Source: Rhabditoides inermis (lineage: Eukaryota; Nematoda; Chromadorea; Rhabditida; Rhabditidae). Taken from it: a stretch of 64,000 nt of DNA. Within the stretch, counting starts at the first letter, position 1; the number at the start of each line of letters is the position of its first letter. Under the pieces are notes generated by a model that was not told where the DNA came from, ran no database searches, and saw only the letters and a list, made by a program, of their open reading frames with translations. Position numbers and translations under genes: made by a program. The stretch is from contig CAWZYM010000148.1 of the NCBI GenBank assembly GCA_963966185.1, forward strand, positions 856,501 to 920,500, in the 5' to 3' direction. Of this stretch, positions 31,129 through 64,000 are shown in pieces.

Positions 31129-31649
31129 TTCCTCACATTTTTCCTGTCTCTGTCTCCCCCTCTTTCTCGGTACCAGTGTCCATAAAAAATGGCATTTCAT
31201 CGCCCATTGTCTCCCTAATCCGACCTCCGTCATCCATCCTGTTTGTTTTCATTTCTTCTCCGCTTTCACATTACGGTGGCTCACCTTCCTTACCTGAGCG
31301 CACCAGCCGACGCGATACATTTCTCCCAGGATAACACATCGCTCCTTTTTTGACGCATGTTTTCCTTTTGTTGTGTTTACAGGACGGAGAGTGCGTGAGA
31401 TAGTGTGTGTATTTGGAGAGTATAGACAAGCGTACGTGGGCGAGGTTTTCCCCAGTGTTTTGTGTGTAGGAGGAGAAGGATGGCACTAAGGTCGCCGTCT
31501 CTCTCGCCTCTTTTCTTCTCATTGTTGTTCCTTCCACGCGCAATCCCATTTCCTTCCAGTACTAGTGAAATGCCGTGTCGTTGTAGTTTTGCGCACCCAA
31601 CCATCCATGGTACTAGTTGAGCCCGCTTTGCTTTGTCTCCTTATGAGAA

Positions 31650-31725
<76 letters not shown>

Positions 31726-33544
31726 GGTGGAAGAGGAATAGGGGATTTGCGCAACGAGAGGGAGAGGGGGATCAGTGGCCCTCTCTCTCTTTTCCTATAT
31801 TTGGGTTCACTCTCTCTTCCAGTTGCTCCCAAGTACCATGTGCATATTTCACGAATTTTGTTTTTAATTAAGGAATTCACTATCTTTGTACAATCTCGGC
31901 AAAGTCACCCTTTTCTCCGGAAAGTGCTCTCGTATTTCTGTGGCGTTAATGAACCCGCCCTTCTCCCCTTTTCTTTCTCTCTCCCTCTCCCTCCCCCCCT
32001 CCCCCCTCCCACTTTGCATTTTTAATCTATTTTGTGCATTAGCGTCATCGGTCAGCACCGCACCTATGCACGGGTAATATAATATGTTCGGAGTAGAAGC
32101 GTGGGAGCAACGGTCTCTCTCTCTCTCTCCCTCTTCCCTCCCTCCCCCCTCCCCCTCCCCTCCCCCTCCTCTCTCCCTTCATCCTCTCTCTCCTTTTTCT
32201 ATAAATATATAAATGTGCACTCACTCTCAGTTGCTGATATAGTTGATATAGAGTGGAATGCCTCCCTCTCCTCCTCCCTTTTCCTCTCTATGTGTTCCTC
32301 ACTCATTTCCTCACGGAAAGCTTAAGAATATTACTCGCATATTGCTTGTGTCTTCATAGATTTCATTTATTTACTTTTATAATCAGTGGCAGTAACTGCA
32401 CAATGATTTGATGAAAGGCCACTGTCTAAGTACGTTTCACAGTGTGTAAATATGTGTTTGAAGAGTATCCGAAAAGAGATCGCAAAGTGATGCGGGCTGT
32501 ATATTGCGCACGTGTTTCCCTGCTTCTTCCGAGTGAATACGTTTGCAGTGATGGGGATAGAGACTGCGATGCTCACCTGAGTCCACATACACAATGCACC
32601 GTCCCTCACACGTGCCCGAGTATCAACAACTCGAGGACGTCACCCCTGATCCCCCGCAAGCTCCGCCCACTCACGCCCCGCCTCCACACTTCAATCCAGA
32701 AGTGCACTGGGCGAATGGGTGCGCAGTGTGTGTGTGGGATAATGATGTCTGGGGATAATGATGATAATTAAGAATATGTTAAGAACTTTTGATGAAGCAA
32801 TTATTATACTGGATGAATACAGAATCTTGTTTTTCAGAGCTGCGAATGTGTCTGACCACAAGACATGTGCTCTGTTGATGACCAGAATGAAAGAAGCCAG
32901 CAGAAACCTCCCATCGCCCCAGGACAAGTGGGATTTTTACTAGTATACATTGTTTTATGTACTTTTATATCATTTTAATGTATTACATTATTCTCGAACC
33001 GTGTGTGCATGCGTGTAGTATCTCTATTGTGACTGGTGTGCGTTGTGGGGTCCGTGTCTCCGTATGTCGTCTTCCTCTCGCCTCCCTCGCCGCTCTCCGC
33101 TAATTGCTCGCTATTTCGTCGGCGACTTCTCGGCTCGAAGGTAGATCTACTAAATAATGCATGCGAATACACGGCCCGAGTGCGGAGAGTGTGTGCGAGA
33201 GAGTGTGTGTAGACGGGAGGGCGCAGACGTGCGAGGGGAGGCGGAATCGCGCAGTTCGCTATGCAGATGAGAGACGTCTAATGTTTCGACGAGTCTAGAA
33301 ATCCATTCCCTCCTTCTATCCTACATCCTATGTCCCTTTGCGCTCCTTGTCTCCGCATATTATCCTCGATTGTTCCCCGCACTTTCTTTCCTTCCCGCAG
33401 CCCCCGTTCGGACCTCCCACTATGAATGATTGTGTCTCCTTCTCCCCCTCTCTCCCCAATTTGCCTCCCCTTATATCATGTAACAGACCATCTCGAGTGC
33501 CACACTATATCATAACACGCAGAGAGTGTGTCTCCTTGAGAGAG

Positions 33545-33584
<40 letters not shown>

Positions 33585-34592
33585 AGGGAGGGAGGGGGAA
33601 GGAAACGCTCGGCTGTCGCCCCTCCGAGAACGCGTGCAATTGTTTTCCACTCAGGCCTGGAGCTGATATGACTGGATTGTGGCTGCGTGGCAGCCCCTTT
33701 GGCCGGCCAGCCTGCGTGGCAGCCCCTCCATTCCCTATGCATAGCCCCCCTCTCTCATACGTTCCCCTAATCGCATTGTCACTGTCTCCCGGTTCCGGTA
33801 GTGTGTTTCTGTTCTGAGAAGGCGTTGACGTCCACTTGTTTTAGTGACGTTGCGTAGCTGTGTGGTCTTTATACATTAATGTGAAGTTCGCCTACCCCAC
33901 TCTCTCCCTCCCTCCCTCCCTCCCTCCTCTCTCTCTCCCCTCTCTCCTCCCTCTCTCCCCTCTCTCTCCTCCCTCTCTCTCATATCATGTCACGAATCAG
34001 TCATCCCCGACGGAGAGCCGTGCACATCAGCGTTTTTTCCGCGCCAGGTTTCGACAATATGGCGTTCCGGCAGTGTCGCTTATGGCTATCCTATCACGTT
34101 GGCAGTACTGCCGTCCCCCCTCTCTCTCTGTTTCTCTCTCTCTCCCTCTCTATGATGCATTTAATTCACAAGTGTGCACGTTCAAGTGCGTCAAACAAAT
34201 TCGGATTTTTTTTGTAAATCGGATAAGTTTTGCTGATTCGGAGATGTACTCATGGAATCTGTGCAACGATGAGCAGTATTACCTTCATTTTTTTGTATTC
34301 GCTCTCATCCGAGAATCTTTTGCCTCCTTCTCTCTCTCTACGGCTCTAGTAAAGTAATTCGGTAGCTTTTTTATTCTAGCCAGTCTAATTCGATTTAAAA
34401 TTCCGAGATGTGCAACACAATCCGCCATTAATTAAGCGACTTTCTTTTTCGTCTCGCCGTCTGACGTGTCTCTTCAGAATCTGCGCACTCTCTCACAGAA
34501 GATGTCGCACACCCACTGTCTTCTGTTACCGCAATTCGGCGTTCATACAACAGTTTGCATCTTTAGAAGGTGTATGTACGTATCCACGTTGT

Positions 34593-34663
<71 letters not shown>

Positions 34664-34879
34664 CTCACGAGTCAAGCACTTTCGCCGCCTCACTTTTTCT
34701 TCCGTTTCGGGAGTTTCCTCTGACTCTATATATATATATAACTAAGTCTGGCGAGAGTCTGTTATCGCTCCAAGGAAATCTACCAACCACCAACACACTT
34801 ATCATGTTTGTGTGTTTGTTTGTTTGTTGTCGTGCTATTTAGGTGGATGGAATGTACGGATATAGCGTCGCACATTGTA

Positions 34880-34921
<42 letters not shown>

Positions 34922-35746
34922 ATGTATTTCTTGCTCTCTCTCCAATCAACCCCGCATTCTTTTTGCTCTTCCAAAATACAACATGTCCTTTGCTTTCGCA
35001 TTTTTGTTGGTCTCCTGAATCCCAGTCCAGCTTTTTCCTCGTTCCAGTCCGATTTTCATAGTTTCACATTCTTTCAGTGTTCAGCATTTTGTAATAATGT
35101 AGTATTCTAATTATGTAATTATGCTGATCGTTTATTATTCAATATATCTAGAAGCATAGCAAATGTGTAAGTTTCTAAATATATGTAGTTATTATTAGAA
35201 ACTGTTTTACTATTACACAATAATGTAAGCATAACAACTGGTGTTGTTTCTGTTCCTATTAGTGACATCAGAATAACTGTGACATTGATAGTGAGTCAAT
35301 TGTTAATTTCTCACTGGTATGTAGGTTTGGTCTCAAAATGGTCTAAGTATGTAAAATACTTTATTCCTATTAGTTTGGCTACGTTTAACGGCAACGTTTA
35401 ATTTACTGGATCTATTTTGTTCAACAACGTACTCACACTTCTCATTTGCTACAATTATGTACAATCATTCTGTCACTCTTATTTCTTTTCTACCAAGTAT
35501 AATACGTGGGTTGCCTTGTTGTCTCTCGTCGTATTCAACTAGTAACTAGTCTCACAAACAAACACAACTACCCACCTACAATATATACAAACAAATACAT
35601 TATTCCATCTCCTCTACAATTTTTTTCTTCACATTTCACTCATTTTACTCATTTTACATTTCTTACCTAAAAAGTACGCTATTTTTTACGCGAATTACTC
35701 TGTTATCAAAAAAGGTTTTCTAAATCAGTCTGTCCCATCTCTGTGC
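29555..35746. repeat. Six-kilobase gene-poor stretch with many microsatellites
   Basis: Contains (CT)n/(GA)n tracts at 30046-30110, 30427-30470, 30605-30645, 31076-31125, 31654-31718, 33546-33578, 34594-34658 and 34882-34915, CT-rich blocks at 31970-32010 and 32115-32190, and AT-rich DNA from 35090 to 35700. Open frames here (for example 32580-32755, ending in a Pro-rich peptide) lack splice partners. It probably corresponds to long 5' introns and alternative promoters of Cav2. Confidence 0.55.
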
Positions 35747-36165
35747 ATGCGCGGTGCAGTGGTGGGCGGAGCCGTGAGTGAGGGGGCGGAGTCGGAGGTG
35801 GAGGAGCTTCGCGCCCCGCTCCTCCCGCAACTCGAGCGACTCCAGCCATGGATGCTGCCGCTAGCCGGAGCAGGTAGAAAGTGCAAAACGCACGGAGAGA
35901 GAAAAAGAGAGATTTCGTTTCTTCTGTACTGCATAGAGAGAAGTATGTAGATGATAGACAAGTGAGACAGATCCCTGTAAGGCAGGTGTAGAGTGTGTTG
36001 TGTGTCAGAGCTGTTGCCGGGTCCAGTGCACCTTCGCCGGCAGCTGTCTCGTCTCCCTCCCTCCTCTCCCTCCCGGATGTCCTCCCGACTGGAAGACGAA
36101 CCCCACACACCCGGTTACATGATACAGAAGGCAGTCCAGGTCGCAGTCTGGCCAGCCATTCCAAG
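35747..36165 (+). CDS. Candidate alternative first two exons of Cav2
   Basis: Exon 35747-35873 starts MRGAVVGGAVSEGAESEVEE and ends in phase 1 at gtagaa. Exon 36009-36165 (acceptor tgtgtcag) continues ELLPGPVHLRRQLSRL and ends QVAVWPAIPR in phase 2 at gtttgt. Splicing to 37779 would yield a 2084-residue channel. Cav2 N-termini are variable, so sequence resemblance cannot confirm it; the support is phase, splice sites and position. Confidence 0.45.
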
Positions 36166-36581
36166 GTTTGTATGTTCATGTGATGATATGCAGGGTGATC
36201 TTGGTATTTGATTGTGATTCCAATGTGTGACACAGTTTCCAAAATTGTACAGCTCAAATATCATAGACAATGTGCGAATCTACGTACCACATGTTTCATA
36301 TCAAAGTGGAAGTTGTTGTCTTTGTACTTGTTCATTTGTTTACCTACTTGATGTTCGGCAGGGGTCATGTGTTCATCTCCCATCCCATGTGTCAGTCTCG
36401 ATTTGCCCCCGCACCTTTCCTCCTGCAAATTGCCTAATGTGGCATAATTGAGAGTTTGCGGTTCGGGCCATCCCAATAGTCGTCCTCCCAATCCTTTCTA
36501 CTGGTGCTTGGCTATGGTCTGACTAGTGTGGACTGAATAATCTGGTGATCTGGTGCTAACTGGTTCCCCTCTGGTGCGACA

Positions 36582-36622
36582 ATGGCCAAGTCCAAGGCGA
36601 TGCGTGCATATGATAAGCCTGG
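36582..36622 (+). CDS. Candidate alternative first exon of Cav2
   Basis: ATG then AKSKAMRAYDKP and a phase-2 donor (gg|gtattt), in frame with the exon at 37779 (2003-residue product). Short basic starts ending before a conserved N-terminal region are common in Cav2 proteins. Confidence 0.4.
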
Positions 36623-37141
36623 GTATTTCACCCTACTCTACTATAGCTATATGTGGAAGAGGAGGGATCGGTTAGTAATATTTTGTAATTAAAAAAACTT
36701 TCCCTATTCTGAATGCTATTTTCCATTCTGTAGTACTGTGTTTGAAACTTGTATCATTTTAGTCATTGTTGAGTGCATGTACATACTGTGGTTTGTGGTT
36801 ATAATCTGTGGTGTTGCATGTAAGTGATTTCTGTGTTTGTGTTTGTGATGATGTTTGCATTACATGATGCTTTTTTAAAATTCGATCAGTTATGATGTGT
36901 TGTGATTGTGATGTGATTTGTGGATACGTATTTACGTAATGTGTTTTATAGTGTGTGCACCCAGTTCGAGAATTTCAAATGTAAAACAAACTTTCGTCAA
37001 AAAATTGATACTACAAAAAACATAACTGTATATGTGTATTTCGTTACTCGAACTTGATTCGTTATTTCTTTCTCTCCGTTCGCTCTTTCGACAGCAGAAA
37101 GAGAGAACGCAACGAAATACGCACGACAACAAGCGAATAGA

Positions 37142-37147
37142 GAGAGA

Positions 37148-37199
<52 letters not shown>
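37142..37199 (+). repeat. (GA)n tract
   Basis: Homopurine microsatellite in the 5' region of Cav2, followed by a CT-rich block (37248-37320) and another GA block (37406-37535). No coding value. Confidence 0.9.
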
Positions 37200-37201
<2 letters not shown>

Positions 37202-37499
37202 ACACCATGTATGACTCTGCTCATTGTCTTCTGACACTCATGAAAACTCTCCCTCTCCCTCTCTCCCTCTCTCTCCCTCCCTCTCTCTCTCCCTCTCTCT
37301 CTCTGTGTCTCTCTCTGTCTCGCCGCCGCATTCGCAATAATGTAGTCGTTCTCTCGGCTGCTAGAATCGATGCGGCGTCGCGGGACTTGTAGCTGCCGAG
37401 GGGCGGAGAGAGAGGGAAAGAGAGAGAGAGAGAGGAGAGAGAGAGAGAAAGGGAATAAGAAAGAGAAGCGAGAAATAGAGGCAGATAGAGAGAGAGGGA

Positions 37500-37538
<39 letters not shown>

Positions 37539-37658
37539 TCGTCAATTCGCACTGCACCCACACGCATACACGCGCGCCCCTCTCTCTCGCCCCCTCCCTT
37601 TCTTTTCGGAAATGAGCTGATAGTCCTATATTGTCCTGCATGATATTCAACTGAAGCC

Positions 37659-37684
37659 ATGCTCGGCATAGATCAAATTGCCAG
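37659..37684 (+). CDS. Candidate proximal first exon of Cav2
   Basis: ATG then LGIDQIA and a phase-2 donor (ag|gtattt), only 94 bp before the 37779 exon. This gives MLGIDQIARLAAEEAKREQG and a 1998-residue channel. It is the simplest N-terminus because the intron is short like most others in the gene. Confidence 0.5.
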
Positions 37685-37778
37685 GTATTTCTAAATTTAT
37701 ATCATTATTATTACATTTAAAAATGTTCAAACGCACAGAAACGTACCAATAGTACATAGCAAAACGTGGGTGTTTTAG

Positions 37779-59050
<21,272 letters not shown>

Positions 59051-59528
59051 CTGGAGTGGTAGATGAGTATCGATTGATTGATTGATCACTGCCCGTGAGT
59101 CGAACCAACGACACACAATCCCTAACTGTACTTACCACGTAAGCCATCCCATCTGTGATCGTTTCGATGTTTTAGATTATTGATGATTGATTTGTGTGCG
59201 ACCCTCATTGCCAAGACGACTTTCATTCGTGTCTACCCCTTCTCTATCTATGAACCGATTATCGATTGGTATTGATTGATTGTGAGTGTTTCCGGTGTTC
59301 TCTCTAGTCCCATTTGCATACTTCTATTGACTGATTCCCCATTTTGCATTCTTAACTTCGTCTATCAGGGTTAGAGGTGTGTCTCTCTTTTTTTAATGAT
59401 GTTTTCATCCCACAGCATTTTCCAGATTTTTATTATGTCATGTATTATCCGATCTATGTACGCATTTGTGTGATGTTGACTCTCTCTCTCTCTCTCTCCC
59501 TCGATGTGATCGCGAAATAATGAAGATA

Positions 59529-59826
59529 TTTATTATAGTCTTTGTTTATTGTTAGTGTATACACTGAATTAACGTAAAACTTACCAAATATTATTGTATT
59601 AATGAGATATTTGTTATGATAACAGTACATACCTTCACACAAACCATCAAATCAACCCACCAAGAATGTCAGCGAAAATTGTCCATGAGAGGCGTGAGCG
59701 ACTGATACGGTTGTCAAATGATTTGTCAAATGAAATAGACAATATATTCACAGTGGCAGCTCAAAGTTTCTAGAAGATGAATCAGACAAACAGTTACAAT
59801 AGTTAAATTAGAGGGATTAAAATAAA
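59529..59826. terminator. Overlapping polyadenylation signals of two convergent genes
   Basis: A plus-strand AATAAA is at 59821-59826, about 770 bp after the Cav2 stop, and a minus-strand AATAAA is at 59529-59534, about 320 bp after the stop of the convergent gene. If these are used, the two 3' UTRs overlap by about 300 bp. Inference from motif and position. Confidence 0.5.
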
Positions 59827-59850
59827 AATTTGATATGAATTGAGCGAGGG

Positions 59851-61119
59851 TTATGATAGGTCGAGACTTCTCTCATAGCTGGCCTCTCCAAGGGTACGCA
59901 TCTGTTGTCTCCTTCCATTCACGACTGCATTGGGAACAGGCCGTGGACTGTCCAGGGATGCGATGCCTAAACACCGTCAACTCGACTTTTTTTTGTTTGT
60001 AGTGAATATAGTAATCTAAAATATGACTCACTGAATCGGTCGTTAGAAAGATCAACAACTCCGTAATCTAAAAGCACTTGTTTTAGTATTCCATATAGTA
60101 TAAATCTCTAACTCTAACATACCATTCATGCTGTCGTCATCACTGAACACTCTCTCGTCTCTCCGCCAGTGATCCACCGGATTCGAATACCTGTCGTATT
60201 TCGAGGCACTGAAAAATAGCAGATACTTTTTTTTATATTTTATATATATATTTTTTTGAAAACTTATTTTGTTTATATTAATACCTTATATAATTCTAAT
60301 GTCTTTAAATTATATGTGCATAGCGCTGCAAATCGAATATCTCGCAGTGTTTTATATAGTAAGATTAGTTATAAATAAATAAGCGGATTACACTACATAT
60401 CTGAGACTGAGACACTGTCGATAGGAAAATCGAAGCAGTAAAGTATCAATGCATAATGCGAGACAGGATTAGCCATGTGAGGGTCTTTTGAGCTCCAAAT
60501 GTTGCCAAAGAAGCATTAAAGTAGTACACAAACAAACGATACTTTCCGTGAATGAGGTAAATTTCATTTCATTTCGTCACGGCGGCCGGTCGGGTGCATT
60601 TCTCGCACCACCGGCCGTCGCCGCCGCAAGTTCTGGAATCCTCCGTGAGAAACGCTGGGCCCGCGCGGAGTAGCCCACATGGAAGTCAGCAACGCTAGCT
60701 CGAGGATAGGATCACTTTTGGCACTCAGTGGAGTTGATATCGTTCCTTGCGGTCAGTTTGTTACTGGAGTAACCGTGGATTTGGATTATCGATGGATATC
60801 GATCGATTATCAACATCTACGTTATTATTGATTCAATGGTTTGGTCCGCAAGACGAATGCCCTCTATGGATGGGAATGCAAGAGCCCGATTAGTGAAGCT
60901 GCATCTTCCATTCGGCGCAAAAATCTATACTACCATCTTAGGTTCTTATGAGTGATATCGTGTTGTACGTGTCATAATCATATTTGCGATTCCGAATAAA
61001 CATTTGAATTTGAATTTTGAATTTGAGGTAAATGATACATTTAGTCATGATTCTTGCAAATACAAATACAATGACTACAGTGGACACATTGAGACAATGT
61101 TCTCACTCAAGTTTAGAAC

Positions 61120-61166
<47 letters not shown>

Positions 61167-62317
61167 GGAGAGAGGATACTGACCGGACGATGTGTTCGAT
61201 GTCCTCCTCTTCCATGTCCACTGCCACCCCCTCTCCAATCACTCCATTCTCTTCATCCGAATCCAGAAGATAGTGGCGGAGAGGCTGAACAAAGCAAATC
61301 TTTTACAGATAATTATTTCTACACTTCACTTCATCGAAGAAAAACATAGTATCCTCCCTCACCTCATCGTCCCACACTGGCTTGTCATAGTTGATAGTCG
61401 TCGTGTCTTCCTGCGACGAATCATGTTTTCTGAAACACTCGGCATTTTCATGTGGAATGATATAAGTACTGTCGTTCACCTCCACTTGCCCCTCCTCGAT
61501 TCGCCGTTTTCCTCTCCGTCTGGGATTCTGAACGACGGCATCGGCGGCTCCTCGTACGAAGAGGAGATCTGAAAAGAAACCAAGCAAGTCAGAAACGTCA
61601 ATGTTTCATTTGTGTATGCCCACCTTTCTCGCTGCTTTCTCCATTATCTCTTCAAACACAGAGACGCGACGCACGTTTGTGGACTTAATCGGAACTAAAA
61701 TTACTAATTTATAATTTCACAACGATAAAAAGTAATCCATAGCTCGTTCCAAACCCACTTGTCTCCTTGTGTTTGTGTTCGGGGATGGCCTCATTGAGTT
61801 TGGATGTGGAAGGGAGGAGGATACCAGGGGGACGGTTCGCATCTAAAACAACACAACAACACATGAGGTATATACGCTCAGAGTTCTGAACATCGGTCGC
61901 TCCACGTATGAACAGAAAAGCACTGATCAAAGGTACGTTTCAGAACACTACTATATTCTTGAAAATTGTTAACTGGTGAGTTCAAAAACATTGATTGTGG
62001 AATTATGATCTTTATCATCACGTTTTGATCAACTTATGCACAGTATCTTTTTATTACAACAAGAAAAAAACACTCACAAGTGTTCTGGGTATACTTTCTA
62101 TGGAACATTCCGCAGTCTCGCTCGCAAGATGTCTTCTCACAGTAGATGGAAGACAGACGGCAGTGACGGTACATATTCTGAGTCCAAGAAGTCGATTAAT
62201 CGATAATAGGTCATAAGAAACGCCTATTTTCAGGATTATTCGCAACGATGACTCAATAATGAAAGGAAAAAGACATACGCATAGTATGAAGAATATAGTA
62301 AGTGTGATATGATGCAA
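59851..62317 (-). CDS. Predicted secreted acidic protein, family not recognised
   Basis: Ten minus-strand exons: 62222-62317, 62078-62177, 61759-61842, 61624-61694, 61480-61568, 61363-61429, 61184-61284, 60123-60208, 60032-60067 and 59851-59966. They join in frame to 281 residues. The start MHHITLTIFFILCVCLFPFI is a classical signal peptide. Next comes a small four-cysteine module (HCRLSSIYCEKTSCERDCGM), then a hydrophilic, strongly acidic region (DSDEENG, DMEEEDIEHIV) with several dibasic sites (VRRVS, ARKIS, SRRGKWRKH, WRRDERV, NGRRQQ), ending SYERSLDLS. No transmembrane segment follows the signal. A peptide-hormone or granin-like precursor is one possibility, but I do not recognise a family. 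One intron is only 50 bp. The first exon and its donor (ggc|gtttct) are the least certain. Confidence 0.65.
61123..61163 (+). repeat. (GA)n in intron of the secreted-protein gene
   Basis: A gagaga run adjacent to the exon at 61184-61284. The rest of this 975-bp intron (60209-61183) is AT-rich with no feature recognised. Confidence 0.85.
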
Positions 62318-62399
62318 ACAATTTTAACTTCAAAAAACAGACGAGAATTACGAGTAACTCTGCGTTATTGTCACAACAGCGTAGAGAGGAAGGAAGAAG

Positions 62400-62489
<90 letters not shown>

Positions 62490-63371
62490 ATTCTATGATT
62501 ACCTACATATGTTACTAAAACGAGGCACATACACGTACACAACGAGAGTGGGATGATGTGAATGGGGTAATCAGAATGCGACGTCACACGGGGATTGGCA
62601 ATCGATAAGGCAGAGGAGCCTAATGAGGGGGACTGTTCACATGAGAGAAGGGAGAGCGAGAGGCATTTAGAGAGCCTATATACCATCGAGTACAAAGGAA
62701 AGAGAAGGGAGGGGACAATGCTTTCAATTCTCTCGCTCACATCTCGTGCTGCCTTGTATGTGTGAAAGAAGGAAGGAGTGAATGAAACAATCGAGTGCTC
62801 TTGCAATCAACTGCGACCTCAGCGGTCAAACTGCATTGTTCTGCAAAAAAGGTCTTTTGTTAGATTTTCAAAAACCGTGAACATGTACACATGGTCGTTT
62901 TCCTTGGTGTGACTTCTATTCACTACTATAAACGGTAATTAGTGTATGAATCGATGGGAATAGTAGAACAGCATAGAGGTAAGAATGGCTTCTTCGCAAA
63001 TTGAAGGTGTGATAGAGAGAGGAGGGGGAGAGAGAGGCGAGCAGAGTGGGAGGGAGATTGGAGATGCGTATTCATAGTAACAAGTACACACGCGTGACGT
63101 CACGGCTATTGTTTCCCGCGACGGGTGTATACTCGTTTACTCGTAATGAATACATGATTTTCGACAAACCCGACGTGTTTCAAAATACGCAAAAGCTCGT
63201 TTGTCACGAAATATGTGCCTGCTTCAATTATGTAATTGGTCGATTTATCGCAGCGTGATTTTAATAAAGTAATAAAGACGACATTCTGCGAATGGGACGA
63301 GCAACGAAGCACAGACAGTTTCTATTAGGTTAGGTTAGGGCACATACATATACATAATTTCACGCGTCAGC
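62318..63371. other. Intergenic with (CT)n tract
   Basis: A (CT)n run at 62401-62486, then mixed sequence with no supported exon. The part next to 62317 should contain the promoter of the minus-strand secreted-protein gene. Confidence 0.5.
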
Positions 63372-63665
63372 ATGCCAAGAAAGAAGAAAGGAGGGCTCAT
63401 TCTAAACACACCGGCTTTCAACAAATTCTTATTCCAACTTGTTCACAATAAACAATTTATGTTATCCTGGGGAAAAACTTTCAGAAAAGATGAGACTGTT
63501 CTGTTTCCGAACACTACAGGAGTTAGCTTATTTTCTGGGTCATCGTATGTGATTCGATCGATCCATGCAAACATTTATCTCGTTGTAGCTAAAACATGGA
63601 AAACTTCATTTAGACTGACTTCAAAACCAGCTAAAATTGTGAGAACTGGACTTGCCAAAATGTAA
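63372..63665 (+). CDS. Orphan ORF, basic 97-residue protein
   Basis: Single-exon ORF beginning MPRKKKGGLILNTPAFNKFL and ending KIVRTGLAKM. It is basic with alternating hydrophobic segments (FLFQLVHNKQF, SYVIRSIHANIYLVV) and has no recognised motif, signal peptide or membrane helix. The AG of gcgtcag lies one base before the ATG, as in several other genes here. It may be a small unspliced gene or part of an unrecognised mobile element, given the repeats and hairpin that follow. Confidence 0.35.
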   Translation: MPRKKKGGLILNTPAFNKFLFQLVHNKQFMLSWGKTFRKDETVLFPNTTGVSLFSGSSYVIRSIHANIYLVVAKTWKTSFRLTSKPAKIVRTGLAKM

Positions 63666-63679
63666 TTCTTTTAAATATA

Positions 63680-63721
63680 TGAACACTACTTGCGAGCCTG
63701 CTAGCTCGCTAGTAGTGTTCA
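63680..63721 (+). repeat. Strong hairpin (16-bp stem, one mismatch) after the orphan ORF
   Basis: tgaacactact pairs with agtagtgttca, then gcgag with ctcgc across a T-T mismatch, closing a loop of cctgctag. It begins 15 bases after the stop of the orphan ORF, so it could be a 3'-UTR structure or a transposon end. Confidence 0.7.
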
Positions 63722-64000
63722 TCAATCATGTATTGGAATCGTATATTTATTGAGAATGGGAAATGTCGGAATAAAATATCACGGTTGGCAACGGTTTCCC
63801 TAAAAATGTAATTCTTTTATGTACGGAAAATGGGGCGAAAGAGCCAAAACGCTTGAAAAGTCACAATTCTATTAAGTAGTTTTTATGATAAGATCCTTTT
63901 TTTCTTGCCCTCCTTTCTTCTTTCTTGGAATAGTTTTTATGATAAGATAAAATACGACATGGTGCTGGTTTTCCGACATGTCGAACTCTCGATCTGTTTG
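63722..64000. other. Right end, short direct repeats
   Basis: aaaatgtaattctttta occurs at 63657 and again at 63805, and tagtttttatgataagat at about 63878 and 63930. No gene recognised; the duplication suggests mobile-element debris. Confidence 0.5.

Noticed and set aside
32580..32755. Pro-rich open stretch ending CAVCVWDNDVWG
   Set aside because: No acceptor gives a phase-compatible partner, and no family resemblance was found.
61430..61480. Reading straight through 61303-61587 as one exon
   Set aside because: The frame entering from the upstream exon meets a stop at once; a 50-bp intron (61430-61479) restores consistent phases on both sides.

Overview
The window is intron-rich metazoan DNA, most likely from an invertebrate. 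The genes are animal genes cut into many short exons (15 to about 220 nt) with GT-AG introns often under 100 nt. They are embedded in very abundant (CT)n/(GA)n and other microsatellites, nested MITE-like elements and decayed transposon fragments. I see no prokaryotic features. In most genes outside the channel an AG that looks like a 3' splice site lies 0-14 nt before the first ATG, which would fit spliced-leader trans-splicing. I cannot name the species.

Layout. Bases 1-414 (minus) hold the first three coding exons of a gene that leaves the window, possibly a TPR/HAP40-like protein. 697-1513 (minus) is Mediator subunit MED22. It is divergent from 1964-6228 (plus), a complete calcium-dependent ATP-Mg/phosphate mitochondrial carrier (SCaMC, SLC25A24/25 type). 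7030-9125 (plus) is NELF-E, whose last codons run straight into a 3.5-kb nested palindrome (9122-12588). The palindrome contains two inverted copies of a 0.4-kb element and an inverted, diverged copy of the SCaMC downstream region. A non-LTR retrotransposon relic (12.6-13.1 kb) and a 443-bp hAT-like MITE follow. 14982-19240 (minus) is a four-domain gelsolin-like protein. 19.2-22 kb is repeat-rich, with a minisatellite split by a TTAA-flanked MITE.

Most of the remainder is one gene. 37779-59050 (plus) is 67 exons of a Cav2-type voltage-gated calcium channel alpha-1 subunit: four domains, an EEEE selectivity filter, the beta-subunit binding motif, and an IQ-region and Arg/Pro-rich tail ending in WAVV. 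Upstream, between 22 and 37.7 kb, I find several candidate first exons that all reach the same acceptor at 37779 in the same phase, suggesting several promoters and alternative N-termini. 59851-62317 (minus) is a ten-exon gene for a predicted 281-residue secreted acidic protein that I do not recognise. It converges on Cav2 with probable overlapping 3' UTRs. A small orphan ORF and a strong hairpin lie near the right end.

Functionally this is a chance neighbourhood rather than a pathway. MED22 and NELF-E both act on RNA polymerase II. SCaMC, gelsolin and Cav2 are all calcium-linked. All gene models were assembled by hand from splice-site phase and protein-family resemblance; no alignment or expression data were available.
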